Origin: Lentisphaeria bacterium
GTDB lineage: Bacteria; Verrucomicrobiota; Lentisphaeria; Oligosphaerales; Oligosphaeraceae
Direction of reading: 5' to 3'
DNA length: 64,000 nucleotides
Assembly: GCA_024405215.1 (NCBI GenBank)
Contig: JAKSPB010000005.1
Location: 31,665 to 95,664 of the forward strand
Each line of letters opens with the position of its first letter. Position 1 is the first letter of the stretch. Of this stretch, positions 51,544 through 60,076 are shown one piece after another. The notes under the pieces are model-generated. The model had not been told where the DNA came from, made no database searches, and saw nothing but the letters and a program-made list of their open reading frames with translations. Made by a program: the position numbers and the translations under genes.

Positions 51544-52191
51544 CTAGCGGTCGAAGAAGCGATTTTCGACGCAGAGGCAGATGGCGTGGTAGATAGGCAG
51601 GTGGAACTCCTGGATACGATAGGTTTCCTGGGCAGGAACACGGATGGCGATGTCTGCGTTCTGCGCCAGTACTCCGCCTTTTTCGCCTGTCATGCCGATG
51701 ACCGTTATGCCCAATGTCCTGGCGACTGCGGTGGCCAGTTTTACATTCCGTGCGTTTCCGGATGTGGAAATGCCCAGTAGCACGTCGCCGGGACGCCCAA
51801 GGGCATAGAGGACCTGCGCGTAGTCCATCTGGCCGTCCAGGTCATTTCGGACGGCGCTGAGGATGCAGGAGAAATCTCCCAGGGGGATGCATCGGAGGCC
51901 GCGCTGGAGCTTTGCGCCCAGAAGCGTGCCGTCCTCTTCGCCGGCGAATTGGCGGAGGACATCGCGGGTCTTGTCATCGGCGGGGCGTTTTTTGCAGAAA
52001 CCTTTGAGAAATTCCCCGGCGATATGGTCTGCGTCTGCGCTGGAGCCGCCGTTTCCGCAGGTGAAAAGAGTCCCGTTGGCGGAAAAGCAATCGCCGATCA
52101 GCTTGACGGCAGCCTGGATGGCGTCTTGGCAAACCGTCAGTTGCGGATAGTTCTGGAGAAGGATTTCCAAAGGAGTCATGGCGTTGTTCAT
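51544..52191 (-). CDS. gmhA: Sedoheptulose-7-phosphate isomerase (SIS domain)
   Basis: A 215-residue SIS-domain enzyme, first step of heptose synthesis for LPS. CGNGGSSADADHIAGEFLKG (residues 45-64) and ISTSGNARNV form the phosphosugar site; QEFHLPIYHAICLCVE carries the catalytic Glu/His near the C-terminus. The start overlaps the lptD stop by one base; a later in-frame ATG exists at codon 5. Its pairing with lptD links heptose supply to LPS export. Confidence 0.93.
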   Translation of the reverse strand: MNNAMTPLEILLQNYPQLTVCQDAIQAAVKLIGDCFSANGTLFTCGNGGSSADADHIAGEFLKGFCKKRPADDKTRDVLRQFAGEEDGTLLGAKLQRGLRCIPLGDFSCILSAVRNDLDGQMDYAQVLYALGRPGDVLLGISTSGNARNVKLATAVARTLGITVIGMTGEKGGVLAQNADIAIRVPAQETYRIQEFHLPIYHAICLCVENRFFDR

Positions 52192-54524
52192 CAGAGTGTC
52201 AGATCCAGTTTGACATTGGGGAAGGCCACCAATCGAAGCATGAAGACGACCTCGAAGTCATGGTCGTCCCATCCCACGCCGCCCATGACGGTCCAACAGT
52301 GGATTTGTCGGGTAAGGTAGTAGTGGTGTTCTTCCAGATTGTTCTTTTCAAAATCGTATTCGGCGGCAATTTCCAGACTGGTGATGGAGTTCAGGGGGAT
52401 GTTGATTCGCGCCTCGATGGTGTCGGCGCTCTGGAAATGCCGCTTGATGTAGCTGGATTCGCCGGTGAAGTCCGCCAGGGTGGATCCCATGGAATAGGCG
52501 GAACGGGAGAGATGGTTGTTCCGGTAGACGTATTTCAGGGCGAATTGCCAGTCGTCCTCGGTGCCGTAGCGGATGCCTACTTCGCCGCGTTGGATTTCAC
52601 CGTCGCCAATATCGTGGAGAAGAGTCGCCCAGGAACGCAGGTCCTCGCGGGGGCAGGCGGTCAGGCGAGTGCCGAAATCGCCCCAGTGGCGACCGGTCTC
52701 CCGGCCTTCCCGGTGATGGAGGTCAATGTAATTCTCCAGAGAAAGAAGGCTTCTGTTTTTTCCTTCGGCGTTGCGGGACAGCAGCCGTTGGTCGATGCCG
52801 AGACGGAGGAAATTCTGGTATTCCAGACGGTCTGTTTCGTCAAAGAAGTAGAGCTTCTCGCGATCCACGGAAGGAGACGGTGCGTATGTATAGTTGAAGT
52901 ACGGCTCAATGACATGACGTAGTTCCCTTGTCTCCAGTAGCTGGCTGTTGAAGGAGGTCCAGTCGCTCAGCAGCAGCGAGCGCCCTTCCAGACCCAGTTC
53001 CGAGGCGATGCGGGTGCGGGAACCGCCGCGCTTGTCATAGAGTTGGGCGACGGGAACTGCATTGCGGGGGGCGTCGGGGTTGTCGGCGTCGATCCAGTCG
53101 GCCAGTTCCTCTTCGGAGACGCGGGCGCGGCTGGTGCGGGAGTAGCTTGTGATACGAAAGCTGGCACGCGGCGTCAAAGTGATGATGTCCCCCAGGCCCA
53201 GGGGCAGCTGGACAGTGTGGAGGGTGTCGGCGCGGAAGGCGCCGTAGTCGCCGGGATCCCGGTGGATTTCCGGATCATAGACAAATGGGTCGAGCATCTC
53301 TTCGCGGGAACGCTTGTAGTTCCGCCACTTCATGTCGTAGTATCCGGCGGAGCTATGGGAGGTGTAGACCAGCGGTATTTCATCGAGGAGGGAGATTCGG
53401 GGGATGTCGATGGTCAGTTCCGGCAGTTTTTCGCTGACGGAATAGAAGGTGTTGATCCGGGGACGGGCGGTCAGCGCGGCATGGAGGAATTTGCCGTCGT
53501 AGGAGAGCGCGGCGAAGGACTTTGGCTGTCCCCAGTGGCGCCAGTCGTGCCGGAACCAATCGTCCAGCATGGAGATGTCGGAGAGGTAGTCGGTGTTGAT
53601 GCGCAACGCCCAATGTTCGTCCAGCTGTTCACGCCAATAGAGCTTGAGGCGGAAACGGTCTTCCTTGGACTTGAAACGTCGGTCAAATCCTTTGGTGGTT
53701 TCGGCGGGCTTGCGGTCATGGAGGCCATAGAGGCTGGTGACGACTTCGCGGTTGCCGGAATTGTAGTCCGTGATCTGCCCCAGGGCGATGCCGCGTTTGG
53801 TCATGCCGTCCACGAAGAACTGGCTGCTGCCCTTTTCGCTGTGCTGATAGACTCGTCCAAGGCGGAGATAGGCGCCGCGCTTGCCGGAATACCCGGGGCG
53901 GATGATGGTGCCTTCGGTATTGTCCGTGGAACCGTAGAACCAGGGGAAATAAAAGACGGGGACGTCGCCGACGCGGGCGGTGAGATGCTTCGCGGAGAAG
54001 GTCTTGGATTTCGGATGGTAGATGATTTCCTTGGCTTGCAGGCGATAGTGCGGATGCGTGCGGTCGCAGGTGGTCAGCCAGCCCTGATTGACCTTCTGGG
54101 TGCTGTCTTCCAGGGCCTCGCCGCCTTCGCCGCCTACGTGCCAGACATCCGTGTCCAGTCGGAAAGGCCCGAAATCCAGGTTCTGGTGGTCCAGGTTCCC
54201 GCGGAGTGCGGGTGCCTTCCAGGTGCCGCGTCCGGGAATGGTGATGACTACATCCCCTTGTGCGGCGAAATCCCGGGTTTTCTGGTTGATCTTGGCTTCC
54301 TGGCAGGTGAGGATGATGCCGCCGTAGGTGATTTCCACGTTGCCGGTTGCCTCGGCGGCGGTGGATTCCACGCCGTAGCTGACTTGGTCGGCTACAATGC
54401 GCAGTTCCGTCAAGGCGGGCGCGGCTTCATCCTGCTGCATTTCCTGTGCGGGCAGGAACTGGCAGTCAAAAAGGAGTGTCAAAAGGATGACAAGAACAAG
54501 AGAGAAGGGAAGAGAAGTTTTCAT
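52191..54524 (-). CDS. lptD: LPS-assembly protein LptD
   Basis: A 777-residue outer-membrane protein that inserts LPS into the outer leaflet. After a signal peptide (LPFSLVLVILLTLLFDCQFLP) comes the OstA/LptA-like beta-jellyroll (about residues 38-150, LRIVADQVSYGVES, VEITYGGIILTCQEAKI), then a long beta-barrel domain of alternating aromatic strands. It ends in PNVKLDLTL, matching the usual C-terminal pattern of LptD. I chose ATG 54524 for the signal peptide. LptE is not seen. Confidence 0.88.
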   Translation of the reverse strand: MKTSLPFSLVLVILLTLLFDCQFLPAQEMQQDEAAPALTELRIVADQVSYGVESTAAEATGNVEITYGGIILTCQEAKINQKTRDFAAQGDVVITIPGRGTWKAPALRGNLDHQNLDFGPFRLDTDVWHVGGEGGEALEDSTQKVNQGWLTTCDRTHPHYRLQAKEIIYHPKSKTFSAKHLTARVGDVPVFYFPWFYGSTDNTEGTIIRPGYSGKRGAYLRLGRVYQHSEKGSSQFFVDGMTKRGIALGQITDYNSGNREVVTSLYGLHDRKPAETTKGFDRRFKSKEDRFRLKLYWREQLDEHWALRINTDYLSDISMLDDWFRHDWRHWGQPKSFAALSYDGKFLHAALTARPRINTFYSVSEKLPELTIDIPRISLLDEIPLVYTSHSSAGYYDMKWRNYKRSREEMLDPFVYDPEIHRDPGDYGAFRADTLHTVQLPLGLGDIITLTPRASFRITSYSRTSRARVSEEELADWIDADNPDAPRNAVPVAQLYDKRGGSRTRIASELGLEGRSLLLSDWTSFNSQLLETRELRHVIEPYFNYTYAPSPSVDREKLYFFDETDRLEYQNFLRLGIDQRLLSRNAEGKNRSLLSLENYIDLHHREGRETGRHWGDFGTRLTACPREDLRSWATLLHDIGDGEIQRGEVGIRYGTEDDWQFALKYVYRNNHLSRSAYSMGSTLADFTGESSYIKRHFQSADTIEARINIPLNSITSLEIAAEYDFEKNNLEEHHYYLTRQIHCWTVMGGVGWDDHDFEVVFMLRLVAFPNVKLDLTL

Positions 54525-54627
54525 GCGTCTGGAAGAGTCCGGCGGGCCGTGGGGCACGGATTCGGGAAAGATAATGGCAAGTGCCTTATATTATAACGCA
54601 CTCCGTAAAAATCATAGGACAGAAACC

Positions 54628-55461
54628 ATGTTTAGTGATAGAGATTATTATCGTCGCCAACCTTCTTTCCAGCGTGGATGGCATTTTTCCGCCATCACTT
54701 CGTTGATTCTCATCAACTGCGCTTGTTTCCTGCTCAGCAGCATCAATCCCCGTATTTTGAATTGGACTGCCTTGACCGGACAGGCTCCCGGACAGATCTG
54801 GCGACTGGTGACCTACCAGTTCTTCCATGCCAGCTTCGGACATATCTTTTGGAACATGTACGGCCTGTGGCTTTTCGGCTCCATGCTGGAGCGCGTGCTG
54901 GGGAAGACGCGGATCTACGTGCTCTATTTGTTCAGCGGCGTCATCGGCGGCTTGTGTTTCCTGCTGGCCAATTGGGGGAGCCCGGCGGGATGCATCGGGG
55001 CCTCCGGCGCGGAGTTCGGCTTGATGGTTGCCGCCGCCGTGGCTTTCCCCAAGGTGGATTTCTTCCTGATTTTCCCGCCGGTTCGTCTGAAACTATGGGT
55101 TTTGGCCGCAGTCTGGTGTGGTCTGGAAGTGGCCTATCAGCTGGGCGGCGTCCAGGGCGGCGTGGCTCACCTCGCCCATCTGGGCGGCGCGTTGGGCGGG
55201 TTGCTCTTCATGAAACGCCTGCTGGATGCCAGTCGCCGGAACGGCGGCTTCCAAAGGAACTTCTGGCAACGTCGTCCGCAACCGCAGCGGCCTGAACCTG
55301 AACCCTCCTATGATCCTTCCGCGCCCTTTGTTTTCGATCAGACAGAGCTAAACCGGATCCTGGACAAGATGTCCCGGCAGGGGTATGACCAGCTGACTTC
55401 CGTTGAAAAGATGACCCTGAAGCGGGCCGCCGACGAACTCAAGAAACGCCGGGAAGAATAG
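54628..55461 (+). CDS. Rhomboid family intramembrane serine protease
   Basis: A 277-residue six-helix membrane protease. The catalytic Ser is in CIGASGAEFG (about residue 132), the His in HLAHLGGALGG, and the oxyanion-site residues in FFHASFGHIFWNMYG. A C-terminal cytoplasmic segment of about 45 residues (LNRILDKMSRQGYDQLTSVE) matches the short helical DUF6576 tail found on many such proteins. ATG 54628 precedes the first helix; the frame upstream overlaps the lptD promoter. Substrates unknown. Confidence 0.92.
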   Translation: MFSDRDYYRRQPSFQRGWHFSAITSLILINCACFLLSSINPRILNWTALTGQAPGQIWRLVTYQFFHASFGHIFWNMYGLWLFGSMLERVLGKTRIYVLYLFSGVIGGLCFLLANWGSPAGCIGASGAEFGLMVAAAVAFPKVDFFLIFPPVRLKLWVLAAVWCGLEVAYQLGGVQGGVAHLAHLGGALGGLLFMKRLLDASRRNGGFQRNFWQRRPQPQRPEPEPSYDPSAPFVFDQTELNRILDKMSRQGYDQLTSVEKMTLKRAADELKKRREE

Positions 55462-55902
55462 CGGTTCATCCTGTTCGATGAATCCTTGAGGGTTTTGAGC
55501 GCATGGTCCCGGCTTGGATTTCTTCGCAAAAGAATCCGTCATTCCGAATATTGCAGACGTAGCTGCCAAGATATTTCGCAGTATCTTTTCGCTGCATCGG
55601 CTTTTCGGACGCATATCTCGTTTCCGTGCGTGTATTTATGTCCGCGTCGGTGAAACAACAGTTACCTTGGACTTGAAAGGGAGGTTTGTAACAGCCGCTG
55701 TGTTCTGGTTATGCTTTTTTTGATTTACGGTTTAAATTAGTGTTAATGTGCGAAAGTTTGTGATTTTCCTTTGAGGATTTTCATGATGATGACAACGCTC
55801 ATGTCGTCACCGAAGATTTTCCGCCAGTATTCTTCCCATTGTTTCCAGAATGGCCCTAGAATGGCCCAGGACGAAATCCATACCTTTTTATGGATATATA
55901 CT
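55462..55902. other. Intergenic region after the rhomboid gene
   Basis: No gene is supported; the short open frames lack SD and any recognisable domain. The stretch contains GAGGTTTGTAACAGCCGC (55681-55698), similar to AGGTTTTGTAACAGCCCC at about 56010-56027, and a short hairpin ATCCATA/TATGGAT (55876-55895). Confidence 0.4.
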
Positions 55903-55938
55903 AAAAGGCCCTAAAATGGGCCACTTTGGGGGCCTTTT
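55903..55938. terminator. Bidirectional hairpin upstream of the giant gene's 3' end
   Basis: AAAAGGCCC (55903-55911) pairs with GGGCCTTTT (55930-55938), with T-runs on both strands. It can end the minus-strand transcript of the giant gene pair and any plus-strand read-through from the rhomboid gene. A nested GGCCC-TAAAAT-GGGCC hairpin offers an alternative fold. Confidence 0.65.
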
Positions 55939-56050
55939 TCTTTTCGGGAGTGCTTGGAGGTGGTCTGACAGGCGTCCTCCCAAAGGAGCTGTCAAATCCT
56001 CTGATAGAGGTTTTGTAACAGCCCCCTTGTAAGATGCCAAGCCATTTCAG

Positions 56051-59000
56051 CTATACCGTGCCGTACAGACGCGCGTCATCTCTTTTATTGGCGATGTAAG
56101 CTTCTAGTTTTTGCCTTTCCAACATCATTCTCGCCTGTCCAATCATGAGATTCAGACGCTGCTCAAAGAACTCATTGTTGGCTTTAGCATCTGACGGCAG
56201 ATTTCCTTTCAACTTTGCTATTTTCGCGGGATTCGCCGCTATCTTCATCAAGGCAGCGGCCATTTTTTCATCCATATTTTCAGCAATCGCAACCAACGGC
56301 CAGCCAATCAGACTCTGCAGGTTCATCAGTTCATTACGCGACATCTTATTCAAATCGAATATATAATTCGCATTGTCGGAGGAGTGAATATTTATTTTGT
56401 TCAAACTATCTTTGAAGTCACTGCAACGCTTGCAAGCCGCAAGATAGTCGTTGAATTCATCTTGCGAGGCGAAATCATTATCCTGAAGTGTGTATGGGAT
56501 CTGCAACATGCCGTCATTCGTGATTTGAATTCTCCTTGTCAGGACATTGCCGTTGCTGTCGTCAAGTCCAGCCAACCGAACAAGCAGTTGCATTTTCTGA
56601 TTATTTACCACAGCGGGCTTCACGTTGTCAAAGAAAACGCCAAAGTCTCCCTTGTGCATACCATAGGATGGCTTGAGTTTTGGAACAATGTCACCGCATC
56701 CAAGCGACTGGGCAAGGTTCTGCCAGGCGATGTGTTTTGGAGCGGTATCCACGTCCATGAATACCTTTTCGACCGTTTTGTCGCCTTTCCCGTAAGTGCA
56801 ATTCAGAGCGTTTACATTTACGCCCTGGAAACTGCTTATGCTCACGGGGGCTTTGGACTCGTTGCTGTCAATGCAGATTTCGTCAAGCGAAGCCAGCGGG
56901 ACGTCCATCGCAATGGCTGTTGCTATTGTGGCAACGGGAATGGATTTTCGAAGGGCTTTCTTGATTTCGCTCTCCTGTGCGCCTTTATTCGGCAGTTCAT
57001 CATGCAATCCGACGTTCCGCCCTGCCTCTGAAATCTGAAGCAACCATTTATAGGAAGTGATTCTTTGCGCTTCCAATTGCGTCAGCGCCTGCCTGAAGGA
57101 TGGATTCGCGGACTCATTGCTGAAATCAACAACTGCGCCGTCCTCCAGTTGGAGTTTTCCTGTGTTTTGCAACTGTTTCAAGCCACGATCCAGTTTTTGG
57201 AAAGCCTCCAGTGCAGTCTCCATTCTGGCAAAATTCATTTCCTGGACGGGAGGATTTCCAGCGGCCCCATTCAGGATTCCTATGGACTGTCCGAAATAAT
57301 TCGTGAAAGCATCCTTCTTGCCATGCATCTGCCGCCTGTCATTGTCCATCTGCGCAACAAATGACTGCGTTTTCATATTCAGCCTGCCCTTCACGTTTTC
57401 GCCAAGGTTCTTGTGAATTTTCATTAAATTCTTCATATCGTCAGTGAGAACCTTGGCATCCTGTATTACTTTTTCCTTGCCGGAATCGCGCATCGCGCCA
57501 GCAAGTCTCAAAATCTCTGTTTGCACATCCTTAATCAATTCACTATTGAACTTGACCACTTCCTCTGTGCACATAAGGTAGTCAAGTGCTTCGGGAAATC
57601 TCTCGTCGCGTAATTTTATTCTAACATCATCTACGTCATCTTTGTAGTCCCAGACATTCTTTTCAGAATTCCGGATATTATCCTTCAACACCTTCAGTTT
57701 ATCATTGACGGTGGCAATTATCTGTCTTTGTGCAGTGTTTGGCTTCCATCTTTTGTTGATTTCCGTCATGGACTCTGAAAGCTGGTCAATTTTTTCCAAC
57801 GCATTGAAATAATTGCCAGTATAGCCAGAGATGGTATCACGTATGTTTTCAAGTTCGCTTGTGCGCATTTCATACATGTCCAACATCTCCAAGAGGCTGT
57901 TAAAGGTTTCATTATCCTCCTGGTGCTCAGTTAATATCGAACGTATGGAACCAACTTGTTCATGGCGGAGTTCTATAGCCTTCTCCAGCCCGCGCCAGGC
58001 ACAAGAACCAACTCCTTTCCCATAACTTAATATATGGACAAAAACATCATTGATAGCGTTGTCCATTGAAATATCATCCATGGAGCTGGCTATGTCCTTG
58101 AAACGCTGTTGCAGCTTATCCATCTCGTCCTTTTGAAGTTCTATGCGTAGCGTTCTGAACTTATCGACAAGAGTTTCGCCAGTCAGTTCCTCCTGGTCCC
58201 GCTTGGTTGTGAGTCGGTCGAAACTCCTATGCAGCTTGTGCAGTTCATTTGTATCAAGACGCATATTCAATTTATCGGTAAGCACGTACATCAAATCGAC
58301 CCAAGAGAACCCATCCAATTTCCTGCCTTCTATAAATTGGTTGAACAATGACCTTCTAGCAGCTGTGGAAACGAACAAATCATTCCTTTGATCTTGGGAA
58401 AGAACTATTTCTGCGCCATGAAATATCTGTTCCAGCATTTCCATAGACAATGTATCCGGCCTGTCGTCATTTAGGATTTGAGCCACATCGCCTTCCCATT
58501 TCTGCTTCTCGAAAGATACTTTTCCATTGAACTTATTCAAGTCTTCCATGCGGGCGCTGACGCTTGCCACTTCCGACCATATTCCCGTATTCATCTTATC
58601 CAGGACAGACTTCACCGCCTCCATCAAAGTGGCGTGGTCCCTCAAAACACCATCGGCTTGACTCTTCAGTTTGTCGCCTAGCTCTTTATTCACAGCGTTC
58701 AGCATTTCCGCAAGCTTGGCAATACTGCCTTTGACGTTTTCAACATTCAAAGGCTCGACGACAATGTCACGTTCGCCACTTTCCACCTTTGCAACATCTC
58801 CCATGAACTCGACAATGGCATTTCTGACCTCTCCAATGAGTTCCTCCTGGTCATTGGAGAGGTGCTTGAATGCGTCTGTCACTTCTCCCAATGTCGCCAG
58901 CATGACATCTACCTTTCTCCTTAAAACGGGAATTCCCTGATTGACCACTTCAGTTCTTGCGGATTTTATCTCTTCGTGCAATGAGACATACTTTCGGATG

Positions 59001-60076
59001 CCGTCCACGTTTTCGCTGAAACTGATACAGCCATTCAGTAGATTGACATTCAGTCTGTCCAGATTTTCTGCTTCCTGGGCAAGAAGATACTCCTGTCCTT
59101 GAATCTCCGGCGCATAAAGCGCATTTGAAAGAGAACTGAACTTGTTGAGCATATTGTTCAATATCTGTTCGTTTATGATATAGCCATTACCGGAAGCGAT
59201 AGTTTTATTGTATTCGCTCTGGAATTCGTTCAGAGCATCCTGTGCTTCTTTATACGGCTTGGCCAAATCCTCGGGCAGTTGCCTGTTTAGCAAAAGACTC
59301 GGCAGCCTATTCAATAAATCGGTTGCCTTGTCAAGATTGGTTCCGATATCGTTTTTTGAAGAAACGATTTTCGACACAAGTTCGAACTCACCTGCAAAAC
59401 CTTCTGGAACCTTCACGGAAACAGGAACCATTATCTGCGCCCGTGCGTTGTTTATCTGCTGGATGATCAACTGGTTTTTCATTGCCGCAATGCAAGAATT
59501 GCCATCGACAAATTTCTCGTGTCGTTTGACAATTCTGTCACACTGGTTTTCAAGTTCATTTACCAGTGATTCAAGATCACCAGTGATGTTGTTTCCAGAC
59601 AAAACATGCTTCAGGTTCCCAATGGAATCCTTGAGCGTTTTCAGCGGCTCTTCAACGCTGACAACTTCATTCGTTTCCAGTTTCTCGACTTGCTCAGTGT
59701 ACTTCTCCAAAGCCTTCCTGACTGCATCGACACTATCTTCCCCTTCAAAGCCCTTGGCTGATTGCAATACCTCTATGACATTCAATGTCGACGTCGCTTC
59801 CTTTGCATTGGCTTTGGCATCTTTGGAGTAGTCGGCAACTGCCTTGAATACATCGTCGATGCCTTTGGCGCACTGATTACAGGCTGTCACAATACCTTCC
59901 AATGGATTAAAATTCTTATTTTCCATTTCACGCAGTTCGTCGTCATCCCAACCTGTCTGATACAAGTTTTTGATGTTCTCGCAGCGAGTGGTCACAATTT
60001 TGACAAGCTCCTTCAGTCCTGTCGCCAGCTGTTCCCTGCCTGCTTTTCGCAGTTCCGAGATCAACGAGTCAAACAC
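56051..60076 (-). CDS. Giant helical protein with a divergent kinase-like C-terminal domain
   Basis: A 1341-residue protein with no signal peptide and no membrane helix. Residues 1-1050 are nearly all charged or amphipathic helix with many Leu/Glu/Lys/Asn heptad-like stretches (SELRKAGREQLATGLKELV at the start). Residues about 1050-1300 share a domain with the upstream protein: a VEK lysine (K1104) in KTVEKVFMD, D1172 and N1177 in LDDSNGNVL (spacing D-x4-N), and D-N-D at 1199-1201. In protein and lipid kinases these would be the ATP lysine, the catalytic loop and the metal-binding Asp. The start overlaps the upstream stop by 16 bases. Base use is more A+T-rich than in the neighbours. Function unknown; a kinase-fold effector or signalling scaffold is an inference. 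Confidence 0.85.
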   Translation of the reverse strand: MFDSLISELRKAGREQLATGLKELVKIVTTRCENIKNLYQTGWDDDELREMENKNFNPLEGIVTACNQCAKGIDDVFKAVADYSKDAKANAKEATSTLNVIEVLQSAKGFEGEDSVDAVRKALEKYTEQVEKLETNEVVSVEEPLKTLKDSIGNLKHVLSGNNITGDLESLVNELENQCDRIVKRHEKFVDGNSCIAAMKNQLIIQQINNARAQIMVPVSVKVPEGFAGEFELVSKIVSSKNDIGTNLDKATDLLNRLPSLLLNRQLPEDLAKPYKEAQDALNEFQSEYNKTIASGNGYIINEQILNNMLNKFSSLSNALYAPEIQGQEYLLAQEAENLDRLNVNLLNGCISFSENVDGIRKYVSLHEEIKSARTEVVNQGIPVLRRKVDVMLATLGEVTDAFKHLSNDQEELIGEVRNAIVEFMGDVAKVESGERDIVVEPLNVENVKGSIAKLAEMLNAVNKELGDKLKSQADGVLRDHATLMEAVKSVLDKMNTGIWSEVASVSARMEDLNKFNGKVSFEKQKWEGDVAQILNDDRPDTLSMEMLEQIFHGAEIVLSQDQRNDLFVSTAARRSLFNQFIEGRKLDGFSWVDLMYVLTDKLNMRLDTNELHKLHRSFDRLTTKRDQEELTGETLVDKFRTLRIELQKDEMDKLQQRFKDIASSMDDISMDNAINDVFVHILSYGKGVGSCAWRGLEKAIELRHEQVGSIRSILTEHQEDNETFNSLLEMLDMYEMRTSELENIRDTISGYTGNYFNALEKIDQLSESMTEINKRWKPNTAQRQIIATVNDKLKVLKDNIRNSEKNVWDYKDDVDDVRIKLRDERFPEALDYLMCTEEVVKFNSELIKDVQTEILRLAGAMRDSGKEKVIQDAKVLTDDMKNLMKIHKNLGENVKGRLNMKTQSFVAQMDNDRRQMHGKKDAFTNYFGQSIGILNGAAGNPPVQEMNFARMETALEAFQKLDRGLKQLQNTGKLQLEDGAVVDFSNESANPSFRQALTQLEAQRITSYKWLLQISEAGRNVGLHDELPNKGAQESEIKKALRKSIPVATIATAIAMDVPLASLDEICIDSNESKAPVSISSFQGVNVNALNCTYGKGDKTVEKVFMDVDTAPKHIAWQNLAQSLGCGDIVPKLKPSYGMHKGDFGVFFDNVKPAVVNNQKMQLLVRLAGLDDSNGNVLTRRIQITNDGMLQIPYTLQDNDFASQDEFNDYLAACKRCSDFKDSLNKINIHSSDNANYIFDLNKMSRNELMNLQSLIGWPLVAIAENMDEKMAAALMKIAANPAKIAKLKGNLPSDAKANNEFFEQRLNLMIGQARMMLERQKLEAYIANKRDDARLYGTV

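Noticed and set aside
55514..55723. 69-residue open frame after the rhomboid gene
   Set aside because: No SD, no domain, and it runs through repeat-like sequence.
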